Source of the DNA: Colletotrichum lupini
Taxonomy: Eukaryota > Ascomycota > Sordariomycetes > Glomerellales > Glomerellaceae
Assembly: GCF_023278565.1 (NCBI RefSeq)
Contig: NC_064678.1
Coordinates: 2,170,001-2,234,000, forward strand
Reading direction: 5' to 3'
DNA length: 64,000 nt
Position numbers and translations under genes: made by a program. The notes below the pieces were generated by a model, which was given only the letters and a program-made list of their open reading frames with translations, was not told where the DNA came from and did not search any database. Numbering within the stretch: the stretch's first letter is position 1; the number at the start of each line of letters is the position of its first letter. This document shows, piece after piece, positions 34,692-46,716 of the stretch.

Positions 34692-37600
34692 ATGGCATCC
34701 GAGGATCCAGACGACCAGACCTCCTCTGCGTCCGGGAGCTCCAATGCGATCGCCCGCAATGACGGGCCCTTTATCCTGCGCACATTGTTGGAGGATGTGC
34801 CGTTGTCGGCAGATGGCGCTGACGAGGGGACCAAGATCAATTGTGTTGAATACCTAGGTAGGTAGATGTGACCTCTCCGATGGCTCATCACGGTGCTGAT
34901 CATCTTCCCACCAGACCACAACCTATACATCGGCACGAGCGCATCCGAATTGCTTCATTTTGTCCAGATCCCAGCCGACCCCGCCGATCCGGCCGGACGA
35001 CCATCTTTTATACTTGCCTCCCGTCTGCGGCCGGCCTTTGCCGAGAACAGCAACGCCCTCCCAGGCATTCAACAGATTCTCCTTCTGCCCAAGGTCGGAA
35101 AGGCTTGTGTGCTTTGCAACCAGACCGTCACCTTCTACTCTCTGCCTGAATTCAGCCCCGTATTCGGAACTACGCAGGTGAAGAACTGCAATTGGGTTGG
35201 CGGAGTGGACTTGAACGATCCCCAAGATGATGTTGACGAATCCGCTGCAGGGGTATTCATCCTCCTATCGCTGATGCGAAGGATTCAGGTTGTGAGGATC
35301 GGGGAGGTTGCAAGAGCAGTCAAGGTACGCAATGCCTCGTCCTATAAGCAATGAATGACTAACGGCTGTTTAGAATATTGACGTACCCGGGACTACAATA
35401 TCGATTCGTCGCGACTCCATTGCGTGTGTTGCTGATTCACGAAGTTACTCCTTGCTCGATGTTGGCAGGCAGCTTAGAATTCCGCTCATGACCATATCCT
35501 CCTTGGACGACTCACAACCTGCGGGTGAAATAGGTCAGGCTCAAGATATCGCAGGCAGTGTAGATGGCGGTATCTTGAGAAGTGCATCGGCCGCCCATAA
35601 CCGACCGCTCCTCTCCGCTGGTGACCCTCACGGCCATGCTAGAAGCACGAGCCTGGGCGGTCTGCTCAGCGGTGGACGGAGGGACCTCAGCCCTCGAGGA
35701 GCCGACGAAAGCGCACGGCAAGGATCTTCACCACCGACTCCATCTGCCAGTCCAAGACCTTCGGGCGAAGGCCCCTTGCCGCCGCCATTAACAGACAAGC
35801 CCTTGCCAGCGGCGCCTGCAACTGCTCGCGCGGAGACGTCTCCAACAAAGTCGGCTCCCGTCTTCCTCAAACCCCACATTGTTTCGCCAACAGCTGAAGA
35901 ATTCCTACTTGTCACTGGCACTGGACCCTTGGACCCGGGCATCGGGATGTTTGTGAACCTTGACGGAGACCCAACGAGACCGACTGTCGAGTTTGACAGA
36001 TACCCGCGGGAAGTGGTGGTTGACGGTGGGGCATCTAACCAGGCATCGTCCAGGATGGCACTGGAGCAGGATGAGGAGGGATACGTCATTGCATCCATGA
36101 CGAAGGACTCGGAAGCAGGGCTGCGTCACGGACTGGAAATTCAAAGATGGGATTCGGACGGGACGGACCCAGAAACTTCTAAATGGTGGTTGGAGACGGA
36201 AACATCAGGAGAAGATGAAACGACACCTTTGGGGATTCGCTCGCTGATGGGTACCGACGAGACCCATTTCGAAGAGATTGTCGAAAGACTTTGTCAGGGG
36301 AAGTTTTCCCCGTTTCCTGGAGGCCTTGCCGAAAACCCGATATTCTCACCGAGAAGCGCAGACTCTCGCACCGCATCATCTCTAGAGCAGATGACGAAAG
36401 AGCGAGAACTGTTCGAGCGTGATGTAGACTCCCAGGAAGAAGACGCATTACCCGAAGGGTGGGAAGAAAACAGAAACGCTGAAGAGAGTGAGTTTGCAAG
36501 GCGACTGGCAAATGCCAACTCCAGGATAGCAGTATGGGCAAAGGATCATATTTGGTGGGCAATTCGGAACCCGACGTTGCTGCGGCTGGAAGCCCGACTA
36601 GAAGCTGCATGCGAGCAAGACGGGACCTCAGACCCATCCAAACTCAACCGACGTGCAATTTTCACGGTACTCAACTCGTTTAGAGGGCAGGATGCCAAAT
36701 CAGAGCTGGAGTTTGTGACATTCAGTTACCTGCGCCAGCGTGCTGGTGTCCTTCTTCTTACCAACTTATTGCATGCGACAGAGACGCCTTTCACAGATGC
36801 TGAGTTGAAAGCCTTGGAGGAAGTTTTGGTGGAGAGTAGTCTGGATCCTCGCGTTGTTTTGTCTTTGATACCCGGCCTACGGAATGAGATTGTGGAGAGC
36901 CGAAGAGGCATCTGGATCTTTGGCGGCGTCAAGAGAACAACAGAGAACTACTTGGAAAGCGAGCATTTTCATAAAGACAGTCACTCAATAGGGGACCTCG
37001 ACGGCAAAGTCGTGCAATTTCTGCGGCGGTTCCTAGCCGCGTGGAGAAAGAAGAAGGGATTCGGCAGCGTTGCAGACGAGAGCGAGGTGTTCCGGACTGT
37101 CGATGCCGCGTTGTTGCTGGTCCTCCTCGAGCTCGACCAGACTTCGCCCGCAGGCCTGGCGAGGAAGAGCTCGTCGGTCCGATCAGAGTTATATGACGTT
37201 GTCGACAAGGGCGTAGATTGCTTCGATCGAGCTGCCTCCCTTTTAGAGTCATACCACCGCCTCTTCGTACTCAGTCGACTATACCAAAGCCGCAAGATGG
37301 CGGGCGACGTTCTCGCGACCTGGCGGCGTATCGTCGAGGGTGAGGCCGACTATGGAGGCGAGCTGCAGGATGGAGAGCAGCGCGTCCGTGAGTATCTCAC
37401 GAAGATTAGCAGCCAGGCCCTCGTGAGGGAATATGGTGTCTGGCTCGCGAGTCGCAATCCGAAGCTCGGCGTACAAATCTTTGCAGAAGATAAGGGCAAG
37501 GCGCCCGGCTTCGAGCCAGCGGAAGTTGTGGCCATCCTTCGTGAAGAGGCTCCCGACGCAGTCAAATACTACCTGGAGCATCTTGTTTTTGGCAAGGGGC

Positions 37601-38376
37601 ACACTGGTTATGTCAACGACCTCATCGCCTACTACTTGGACATTGTTCTCAGCGATCTAGAGACGTCGCAAGAGAGCCGAGACGCGTTCGCCGGCACATA
37701 CACATCATACAGAGCATTACAGGCTCCGAAACCGACATATCGACAGTTCCTCACGGATAACGCTCCCGAAGATGACGAGGTCTGGCAGAGCCGGCTGCGG
37801 CTATTGCAGTTGCTGGGTGGTGCACACCAGTACGACGCCGCCGCCATCAGGGAGCGCATATCCTCGCTGCCGGACGAGCTTCTCGTCCCCGAGACCATCA
37901 TCCTCGACGGCCGCGAAAGACGCCACGAGGATGCCATCCGGCTTCTCGTACACAAGCTGGGCGACTACGACACGGCTGTCTCGTACTGCCTGCGCGGCGG
38001 TTCGAGCATCTACACGCGCCCGGACGGCAGGCGGGAGAGCACGCCGACGCACGACATGCAAGCGCGGCTGTTCCGGGCTGTCCTCGGCGAGTTCCTCGCC
38101 ATACAGGACGTCAGCGACCAGATTGAGCAGACGGGCGCGCTGCTGGAGCGTTTCGGGGGCTGGTTCGACGTCGAGGATGTGCTGGCGCTGATTCCCGACC
38201 AGTGGTCCGTCGAGGTCGTGGCTGGGTTCTTGATGACGGCGCTGCGGCGTATCACGCAGGAGAGGCACGAGACGACGGTCACCAAGGCTCTCAGCTCGGC
38301 GGAGAATTTGAGAGTGAACCACGACTTGATTCTCAAGGTGGATGAGAAGGGACCGTCGATTGAGGCGCCTAATTAG
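34692..38376 (+). CDS. VPS3: Vps3-like (TGFBRAP1/Vps39 family) CORVET subunit
   Basis: Three exons: 34,692-34,857, 34,915-35,324 and 35,374-38,376; introns 57 and 49 nt; 1,192 residues. A citron-homology (CNH) domain covers roughly 45-420, interrupted by a Ser/Pro-rich insertion (about 240-340); the segment FLLVTGTGPLDPGIGMFVNLDG lies within it in two conserved blocks. A Vps39 domain 1-like region is at about 765-860 (VDAALLLVLLELDQ) and a Vps39 domain 2-like region at about 1,035-1,175 (EDAIRLLVHKLGDYDTAVSY, then DVEDVLALIPDQWSVEVVAG). Such proteins tether endosomes and vacuoles through Rab5/Rab7 binding. Choice of Vps3 rather than Vps39/Vam6 rests on the length and the insertion-bearing CNH, and is less certain than the family. 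Confidence 0.85.
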
Positions 38377-40406
38377 TCGGCTGTGTAGCCATGATTGGTG
38401 TCTTGGAGATTGGAGGAAGGGTCATGTTTTGATGTAGAGTAGATTTGGTCCGTAGAGGACAAACATAGCAAGGCGGGAGAAAGCACGATAATGATGATGC
38501 CCTCATAGACTTTGCTCCTCATATCCGGTGGCACCAATGCAGGTGAGGTGAGAGGAGCTGCTGGATTTCTTGACAATATAGGCACTAGGGATTGCAACAC
38601 TCTGATGATCAACCATTGCTGTCGTAAACCGGGACGTGCTTCACAAACCATCAAGTCTCCCTGAATAAGCCGCTGCCTCTGCATTTCAAGAAAAGCTATT
38701 CAGGCCCCCCAGCCATCGCAGACGGGGGGGGACAAGGTCCGAGTAAGTGGAGGTGTCGACGAATAGGAAACGGAAAGCAGCTCTTGTTTCCTTTTGCTAT
38801 CACGAAGCCGCTGCATCCGGTCACGGGAAGGAGGATCCCACCCGTCGTTTACCACTCCCTACGGCCGGTTGAAATCATGGAAAGCGCCAAGATTGACGCA
38901 AAGAGACGGGAGACTTCGCTGCTGTTGCTGTTGGCGTGGTACTTACCCGCCTGCCTGCCTGCCACTTACGTATCTACCTCAGCTCCTGGGGGGGTGCTCT
39001 CGCGAACCCGAATGCGAATGCGTCTGGTCGGAGGCATGTGAGGTATCTCTATCCAGCCACCCAGCTGAGTTTTCATTCTTTCCCATGGGCAGAACCCCAA
39101 TATGAACAGATGATCATAACCGATGACTGCATGTGGTGTCGAATAAAAGATTGCCGATCAAAACTTTGGTGTTTTTGTCTCATATGGAAAAGCCTTGGGA
39201 ATGAGGAACACGGAAACATACTCAGCTAGACCTAGGTAAAAGACGGGGGGGTTGATGTGAAGGGCGGGAGAGAAGAATGCACAATGGACGGACGCTTCGA
39301 CGGGCTGGGTCTTGGAGAGGGAAAGCTGGTTGTGGTGAAAGAGTTGATTATGATGCTGCGAATAGGCGAGGAAGTACGGATGCTCCGTAGGACAAAATGA
39401 TGGGACAAGAATTCGATAATTGATGTAGGTAGATTCAATGCTGGCGCGTGGATAGCTTCAAAGGGGGCTCAAGTTCTATTGACAGGCCGGGCCCCCCCTT
39501 TCGGACCAAACTCCGTCCCTAGCTCTGGTTCTGGTTCTAGTAGGATTCCCCTCCGGGTCCTCGTCCTACGATTCTCCCACTCATAACCCTTCTCCCGGCC
39601 ATTGACTGTGGACAGAAAACTCAAATACTGCATCTAGCCAGGTCGGCCAACGCCCGAAGGAGTTTACCCCATCAACAGAAGTCTGGCTGTCCAGGGAAGG
39701 AAAACTCAGCAGGAGAACGGCAACGACGACGACGGTTTCAATGATTCCAAAGCGCCGTGCCTCGAAACCAAAAGTTCCTCCCCCAGCAAAGATCTAGGGC
39801 CCAGCCACAATGTCTAAGATCGAACCAATCAAGAGTCGTAGATCAGGCTCAGCTCAGCTGGAATACCTAGGAGAGAACCCGTAGCTTGAGTTTTCAGCCG
39901 CACCGGGCCTGGTACCCGGGCATAGCAAAGGTACTCCTCTTCTTCTTCTTCCTCCTGTTTCCCTGCTTTCTGCTCCTGCTCCTGCTCCTCTGTTGTTCAT
40001 GCCATGAGCACGTAAACAGCTGATTGCGGGCGAAACAAATTCATCGCCATCATCTTCCTCCCGGGCGCTAACTCTACCCCCTTCAGCCACCTTTCTCAGG
40101 GGAGATGAGAGTACCCAAGTGAGCTGTCGAGGGAAAGCAAAAGGGCAAAAGTTCCCCCGGAGAATGGAGCGGGACCTCGGATGGGGCCTAGAGCCTAGAG
40201 CCCAAGAGCCTAGAGCTGAATCGAGAAATGATGTCGTTGAATGTCTCAGCATCGAGAGAGACGGAGCGGAGTGTCAAGGTCCGCACCAATAGTCCTTATA
40301 AGTCAAAACCCCACCCATGTCGTGGTTCTTGTTGTCCACTGACCGTGACCGCTTGTCTGTGGCCACCGTACTATGTATATTTTATTCTTTTTGTTCTTCT
40401 TTCCTT
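38377..40406. other. intergenic, no supported gene
   Basis: About 2 kb between the convergent Vps3-like and methyltransferase genes. Short overlapping frames only. CTCCTGCT-type repeats lie near 39,970-39,990 and CCTAGAG repeats near 40,188-40,216. Confidence 0.6.
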
Positions 40407-41312
40407 TCACGCGGCAGCCTTGCGTTTAAGCACCGCAATAGTCAACCACCTCTTCCGGATCGTCACGTCCTCGATACCGCGGTCCCAAGCCCACTCCCGC
40501 TCCTCGCCGTCGCAGTCCCGCTCCCAAATGGACTCGACCTCGAGCCCGGCGTCCGCCAGGCTCGCCTCCTCGAAGAAGCCGCGCATCTTGGGCCGTCCCG
40601 TGTGAAATCCGGCCACGACCCAGCACCGGGACTCGGAGCCTTCTCGCATGAACCAGGCAATGGACTTTTGCAAGTTGGCGTGCTGCCAGGGCATCCAGAG
40701 GCAGTCTGCGACGAACAGCCGTTCGAAAGCGTGCTTGTTGGCGATGGAAAACGGATCGTCGAGCTCGCCCCACGAGTGTCCCTCGACCAGGACCTCGCGG
40801 GCCGTGAGGGCGCCCGTGGGGGAGACGGCGGGGACGATGTTGCGCGTGGCGTTGAGGCGGAGGGACTTCATGACGGCCGGGGCGGGGTAATCCGTCAGCA
40901 CGGTGCGTTCCGCGCCGAGGAGGGCGGACATGATGCTCGGCAGGGCGGTGCCGGCGCCCAACTCGAGGGTTGTCTTGCCGCGGACGTCAAAGTGCGATAG
41001 TGGGGGCCCGAGACGGACGGGCACGGCGGTGTCGATACCCAAGGTGCCGGCCTCGACGAACTCGCCGAGCTGGAGGCTCGAGTTCCAGAGGTAGTGGCTG
41101 AAGAGCTTGCGGTCGTCGGCGGCGTCGGGCTCGGCGAGCTCAAAGGTCAGGGGACGGCGGAGGTGCGGGGAGGTGTATTCGATGCCGTTTACGGCGTCGC
41201 CGTGTTGGTTTGTGACGTCGTCGGGGAAGATTACGCCGAGGGAGGACATGAGGTAGTCCTCGGGGGACTCGGCGGGCGGGCCGGTCAGGGAGATGCGGGA
41301 TGTGAGCGCCAT
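40407..41312 (-). CDS. NNT1: Nnt1/EFM7-type methyltransferase
   Basis: Single exon, 301 residues. It has the seven-beta-strand methyltransferase-16 pattern: HYLWNSSLQLGEFVE (about 73-87), SAM motif I LELGAGTALPSI (about 116-127), and an acidic end of strand 2 with TVLTDYP (D141). Further on it has VADCLWMPWQHANL and AGFHTGRPKMRGFFEEA. The length and motifs match fungal proteins annotated as Nnt1 (nicotinamide N-methyltransferase), whose yeast relative EFM7 methylates the N-terminus and Lys2 of elongation factor 1A. Protein methylation is therefore the more likely activity. Cytoplasmic, with no signal peptide or membrane segment. The C-terminus WLTIAVLKRK is usual for the family. Confidence 0.85.
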   Translation of the reverse strand: MALTSRISLTGPPAESPEDYLMSSLGVIFPDDVTNQHGDAVNGIEYTSPHLRRPLTFELAEPDAADDRKLFSHYLWNSSLQLGEFVEAGTLGIDTAVPVRLGPPLSHFDVRGKTTLELGAGTALPSIMSALLGAERTVLTDYPAPAVMKSLRLNATRNIVPAVSPTGALTAREVLVEGHSWGELDDPFSIANKHAFERLFVADCLWMPWQHANLQKSIAWFMREGSESRCWVVAGFHTGRPKMRGFFEEASLADAGLEVESIWERDCDGEEREWAWDRGIEDVTIRKRWLTIAVLKRKAAA

Positions 41313-43665
41313 TATTGACGGATAGGAACGGAGAAAGAGCGCCGGGGGGCCGGGATGTCGAAGGAGGAGGAGGAGGAGGAGGAGGGTGGGCAGTCGAGAT
41401 GCCGGGGATCCAAGGACGGCGAGACACCGAAGCGAACGAAAGCGAGTACGACGACGACGACGAGGTCGAGTTTGACAACGAGGTACCTGCCGCGAGTAGA
41501 GTGCTGTCGTCGAAGCGCAGTGGCGTTAGGGTATGCGTAATGCAAAAAAAAAGACTTGGGTAAACGGGGGAAAATTGTCGTCTTTTTCGGTGTGTGCGCG
41601 CGCAAGGTCAGGAGGAGGTCAAACGGCGCATGGCGGGGTAGTCGAATTGCCCCGCCATCCACCGAGTTGCGCTACGGACACCTACCTAACAACGTACACC
41701 TTCCCTCAGTCACTGGTCAGGCGGCATCGTGCACAGCGAGTCCGAATCAGCGAACAACCCCCAACGACAGAAAAAAACTAAAAAAGACCGGGAACGACAC
41801 CACCATGAAACAGGGAACACGTCGGTTTTCGAAAGATGGGACGAAAGAGATGTGGCGTCTGTCAATGCCGAAAAGATGTCCTCGCGGTGGCACCGACAGG
41901 AGGAGGAAGAAGAAGAAGAAGGGGTACGCATACACTACACAGGACGCACAGCCATCAGAGCCGCAAGGAACCGCACTCGCGTCCGCGTCCGCGTCCGCGT
42001 CTGATATCAGTGATGTGGGATGAGAAAAAAAAAGGTGTTGAGCCTCACGACGCCACGGCATGAAAGACTGCAAGAGATGGGACGGGGGGAGGCGTAGAGG
42101 GACGTGGACGCGCACCACGGCACAGGGGCACCGCTGCCCATTAGGAGTTGGCATAACCTGCCCATGAGGTGGTTTCTTATGTAAGTTTGTAAGGTAAGGT
42201 AAATGTGTTCATAGTTGGATGGCAGGGTTGATCGTGAGAGTGGGAGCTTCCCTGGAGAGAACCATCAGGATCATCCAGGTCGGTGATAATAGTGCACCTA
42301 TACACTACTACTCCGTACCCGTATAGTGGTATCCTTACGCAGTAAGCGTGTACGTGGCATGGTACGCTACTTTACTTCAAACCTCATCTCTGGGATGCTC
42401 TGCAAGGTACGAACCTGGAGCTTGGAGCCTGGAATCCCCGGGGACTTGGCCCCCGGGGGGAAAACAATTACCACGGCGCGGATGCTGCCGCGACACAGCC
42501 ACACTGGCCACGATGTTTTTTCCTCCATGTACTATGGTAGCTTTCCCGCCTGGGCTGTCCCTCGGTCGGTGCGTCGGGGGCCTCTTCAGGGACCACAGCG
42601 CCGGAGAAAATCGTCGTCAGCGGGGTCCCTTTTTCTGTGTCTCCGTCCTTTCTTCCAGTGGACCGTAGGTATCAGTGGAGGGAACCTAAGCGCAGGTGGC
42701 TGTGCAAACAAATCGCTGCAGACTGCAGAGTGGTCCCCCCCCCGTAGCCGAAGCTTAGCACTGCTAGTGGGCTCGCAGGAACCCGCATCCCGACAACAGT
42801 TTTCCGCTCCACCCCTCCTCTGGGCTCCCTCTCCCTCTCCGTCATCACCACCACCACCACCACTACCGCCAGGGAACCTCCCACTAACAGAGGAGACCAA
42901 AAAAAAAAAAAGATAGAGGTGGTGCAGTGCAGTGGCTGTGCCGCCCTGTGCCGTCCACTCGCACCCGCATCCGCAAACCAGATCCCTTCTCTGCCCCAGA
43001 TCCAACCATACACACACTCTCTCTTTCGTCCATTGAGTTTTCCAAAGTTACTCTCTCCAATGTGCAAAATGCTTGTAATTAGTAGTACAACCACACACAC
43101 ACACCGACAATAGGTAGACTGCGGCCACAACATGCGCATGCCACTCATGCATGGCTATTTTGATCCTCCCTCGGGGTCATCCTCCTCCTCCTCCATCATA
43201 CCTCCCCACCACAGCATATCATGCTTACTTACCTAGGTACCCTGACACGAACAAACGTAATCCGTACCTTACATTTTTCGTCCCATCGTCATCAACCATC
43301 CGTCCATCCACCACCCTCGATCCCGAATCCCGTCAGCATGGCCCCCCCCCTTTCTCTGGCCAGCCACAGGTACGGGTACGGGCTACCCAAACAGGCCGAC
43401 CACCGGCCACCGGCCACCAGTATCCTCATCCTCATCGGCTCATCCTCCGTCGCTCGCGGCAGAGCGCGGAACTCGGAACCCCCCACCCCTCCGGCCCCCC
43501 CTGCCGGGGGGGGGCCGCCCACCCACCCGCGCCGCCCCCCCCCCCCCCCCCCCGCCCCACCCCCTCCCCCTCGTCCCCCCCCCGCGCGCCCCCGGGGGGC
43601 GCGGGAAGCCCGACCCCCCCCCCCCCCCCGGATTGGGGTTTTTTTTGCGGGGGTGCCCGCGGGGG

Positions 43666-43696
<31 letters not shown>

Positions 43697-44448
43697 AAGC
43701 AGCTAGTTAGACTAGCTGATGAGGTCGCACAAGAACCAAGGCACCCACCCCATCGTGATTCGTGATAAATCTGGCAGTCTGACACGCCTGATAGGGGATC
43801 TTAGGGCCAAAGAACAAAACCCCCTTCACCATCCCCGATCCGGTAACACCGCTGCGAGTCTTCGGCACGACTATCCATCCCATACAACTACAGCCCGTCC
43901 ACACTCCCTTGCTTGACACTATTGCTGCCGATCTTTGCTGCCAATCGCTGACCCTGTCGCGCTGTCAAAACCGTCAGTCCTGTTCCTGTTCCGTCATCCC
44001 TTGTTTCCGAGGAACAATCAGATAGGGATTCGTTATCCAAATCGCATCATTCCCCATCTATACCCGAGGCATCACGGTTGTAACTCATCACGGCAGGTGA
44101 GAAGAGCGGGAATAGTGACAGTGAAAGTGAGAGTTGACAAGTGTCTCTTGTTTTATACCATCGAGCCTTAGGCTATCATATAGTATAGGGTATCAATCAA
44201 ATGCTCCTTTTTCTTCAAGGGGCAAACAACATGGAACTTATGCTGTCCAATCATGAACCTCATGTCCATCCCGTCCTCGTAAGCCAGTCGTTGTAGTCCC
44301 GTACAAGTCTGCGCCAAACCATGCAACACCAAAATGTAGTGTAGAGATTTTTTTTTTCCGCTCGTCAAAATCGCTCCCGCCCAAAAAAAAATGAATGAAA
44401 AAGAAACCAATGAAGCATCCCGATGATATTGTCCTCCGCCGCCTTCCA
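41313..44448. other. 3.1-kb noncoding stretch rich in simple repeats
   Basis: Upstream of the methyltransferase and downstream of the zinc-finger gene. Contains a GGA tract (about 41,360-41,385), a hairpin at 41,630-41,658, GCGTCC repeats (about 41,980-42,000), an AAGGTAAGGT motif (42,191-42,200), a CACA tract near 43,090, a TACCTAGGTA palindrome (43,230-43,239), and C- and G-homopolymers at 43,535-43,696. Overlapping frames on both strands are biased by these repeats. No gene is supported. Confidence 0.6.
43535..43696. repeat. C and G homopolymer cluster
   Basis: A 19-C run (43,535-43,553), a 16-C run (43,614-43,629) and a 29-G run (43,668-43,696) within 162 bases, with further short C/G tracts between. 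C on the left and G on the right could fold back. It may be real low-complexity sequence or an assembly/sequencing artefact. Confidence 0.85.
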
Positions 44449-46716
44449 TTACTGAGCCGCCTGGCAGCTCTCAAGCATCGCCTGCATCTCCCGCAGCTGC
44501 TCCTCAGTCGGATCGTCAGAGATCCAGGGTCCCTTCTCCTCATCCGTCGCACCAAGGAAGCCCTCGGCACGCTTCAGCGTCTGCACGTCCAGGTCTGTCA
44601 CGTAGTTGTTGCCGTCCGTGAGCTTGATGCGCACCTCGTGATCCGTCGACAGCATCATGTCGTCCTTGGCCAGTCGCCGAGGACCATCAAACACTGCCAT
44701 CACCCGCTTCTTCATCGTCATCTGGCCCTTGTCGAAGCCCCAGGAAGAAGGGTAGTCGCGTCTGTTCTTGCGACCCTTGGCCTTGACAGGCATAGGGCCG
44801 CCTCCACGGGAGTGCGTGAGGCCGCGCGACTTTTGAACACCGTTGACCGGGTTGCCCTTCCTCTTGGGCGATGCGCTGACGCGCTGCTTGCTGTCTTCCT
44901 CGTCATCGTCCTCCATCATCTCCTCGTCGTCCTCCTCCTCGTTCGAGGGCATCTGCGTCTGCGTGGGCAGATGGTTCTTCTCCAATGTCTGGTGCACTTC
45001 CTTGTCGTTCTCAACCTCGGCCAGGCGCTGAGCGTTGATGGCCTCAGAAGGGTCCTCCTGCTGCACAATGCGCAGCACACAGTCGTCCAAGTGCTCGTAA
45101 AAGTCCTGAGCGTTGGAGAAGGTCTGCGAGCAAGTGGAACACTTGCCAGTGGCATCGGGAGGGTATCCCGCGAGCTTCTTGCCGCTGTTGGCGCTGCTGC
45201 TCTTCTTGCGACTGTTGGGTGGTGTCTGCTCGACGCCGTGGACGGCTGTCAAGTGACGCTTGAAGACATCGGCGCGGTTGAACGACTTCTCAGCCGCTGA
45301 ACCGGAGCCGGGGCAGAAACCGCACACCATGGTTCCCTTGTAGTGCGTCAGGGTGTGGCGGTTCTTGTCGTACTTGCGAGCGAAACCCTTGACGTGGTAG
45401 TCGCAAGTCACAATCGGGCACTTTTCCGGCCGCTCAGTCTGGTGAGTGAGCATGTGCGCCTTGAGGTCTTTGAAGACCTTGCCGCATTCGGGATGGGGGC
45501 ATCTCTGCTTCTCCTTGCCCTCATCGCCGCTGTAGTTGTTGCCATCAGAGTAGGTTGAGGGGAATGAGTGAAGGCTGGGGCGGCGGGCGTCACCGGGAGT
45601 AGCGTAAGGGCTGAATTGCTGCTGCTGCTGTTGGAAACCGCTGTGGAGGAAGGGCGATTGACTGCCGTTGCGAACCATTGACATTGACTGTGATGAGGGC
45701 GAGAGGGCAGGCGAGGTGGGATACTGGTTGGGGTTCTGGAAGTTGGCCATCATGGGGCGGCTGATGTCGGGGTGGATCAAAGAAGGGTCTGGAGCGGAGA
45801 GGTGGTCAGCGGGCAATGTGCGATAAGGAGGATGATGCTGCTGCTTGACAGAGGAAAACCAACAAGAAGAACCAAGAGGAGCGACGAAATGGCCGCTGCT
45901 CTGAGAAAAGAAAGTAGAGACTCGAGGAGTCTTTGGCGAGTGGCCCCAGACGGGCGCCGGAGGAGAAGAGAAGGAAGTAGAGCTAGGAGAGACAAAGGAC
46001 AAGCTTGACTTGCGCGATGCGGGCGTGACAGGGGATGAGGAGGACGAGTGAGTATCCAGCACCGGGCCCGAGTCGCGCACGCGCACAGCTGAAGCTATAG
46101 CTGTGTTGGAAGAATGAGAGCCAATTGACTCGTGTGAAGGAGAAGGAAAAGAAGAAAGCGCGCGAGATGAGGGCGCAAGAGTGGTTCTAGAAGCGTTTGG
46201 CAACTCACCCACGAAACCCGGGGGCTTGGTGTTTGCAAATTCAAAAGTTGCAAAGTCTTCCATACCTGGGCCGGCGTAGGTCGAGTACTCTGTACCGGCG
46301 GTGTTGTAGTAGTCGTGGGGCACGATGCCCGGGGTCACAGCGATGCCGGGGTGCGCCCAGTCGAGGATTGGCGCCGGCTGGTCGTTGTGTGATTGGGGCG
46401 AGCCCACGTTGGAGGAGGCCGCCGATGGTGCTGATGCGGTAGAAAGGTTGGAAGAAGGCAGTTGGAACTCGGCGTCCTCGTAGAGGCCAGGTGATGTGCG
46501 TCCTTGGTACATAAAGTTGTTGTCGTAGAGGGCGGGCTGGTGATCCATTGCCATGGAGGTTGGGAACAAGTAAGAGGCGTCGGCAGGGATGCTCATCTCC
46601 ATGGGTGCTGTGCTGAAGACTCCCTGTGGTGGCTCAGGGTAAAGAATGTAGTCGTCGTGGTGCTGGGGGCTCAAGTGCCTGGGGAGCATGGTATATGACT
46701 GGTCTATCGAAGCCAT
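44449..46716 (-). CDS. C2H2 zinc-finger transcription factor
   Basis: Open frame of 755 residues on one exon. The N-terminal half is Ser/Pro/Gln-rich and low in charge, like an activation region. A cluster of C2H2-type fingers starts near residue 404: CPHPECGKVFKDLKAHMLTH, then a CPIVTC finger with a wide gap to its HTLTH pair, and a CGFCPGSGSA finger ending HLTAVH. A fourth, irregular CSTC...H...C unit lies at about 530-550. A Glu/Asp-rich tract (about 590-615) and a conserved-looking C-terminal block follow. It presumably binds DNA in the nucleus; targets are unknown, and I do not assign a named orthologue. A 114- or 120-nt segment inside the frame (right end 46,208) has GTGAGT and AG borders and may be an intron. 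The 5' leader is repeat-rich. Confidence 0.88.
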   Translation of the reverse strand: MASIDQSYTMLPRHLSPQHHDDYILYPEPPQGVFSTAPMEMSIPADASYLFPTSMAMDHQPALYDNNFMYQGRTSPGLYEDAEFQLPSSNLSTASAPSAASSNVGSPQSHNDQPAPILDWAHPGIAVTPGIVPHDYYNTAGTEYSTYAGPGMEDFATFEFANTKPPGFVGELPNASRTTLAPSSRALSSFPSPSHESIGSHSSNTAIASAVRVRDSGPVLDTHSSSSSPVTPASRKSSLSFVSPSSTSFSSPPAPVWGHSPKTPRVSTFFSQSSGHFVAPLGSSCWFSSVKQQHHPPYRTLPADHLSAPDPSLIHPDISRPMMANFQNPNQYPTSPALSPSSQSMSMVRNGSQSPFLHSGFQQQQQQFSPYATPGDARRPSLHSFPSTYSDGNNYSGDEGKEKQRCPHPECGKVFKDLKAHMLTHQTERPEKCPIVTCDYHVKGFARKYDKNRHTLTHYKGTMVCGFCPGSGSAAEKSFNRADVFKRHLTAVHGVEQTPPNSRKKSSSANSGKKLAGYPPDATGKCSTCSQTFSNAQDFYEHLDDCVLRIVQQEDPSEAINAQRLAEVENDKEVHQTLEKNHLPTQTQMPSNEEEDDEEMMEDDDEEDSKQRVSASPKRKGNPVNGVQKSRGLTHSRGGGPMPVKAKGRKNRRDYPSSWGFDKGQMTMKKRVMAVFDGPRRLAKDDMMLSTDHEVRIKLTDGNNYVTDLDVQTLKRAEGFLGATDEEKGPWISDDPTEEQLREMQAMLESCQAAQ

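Noticed and set aside
44395..45300. 301-codon + strand frame opposite the zinc-finger gene
   Set aside because: Shadow of the C-terminal half of the zinc-finger protein on the other strand.
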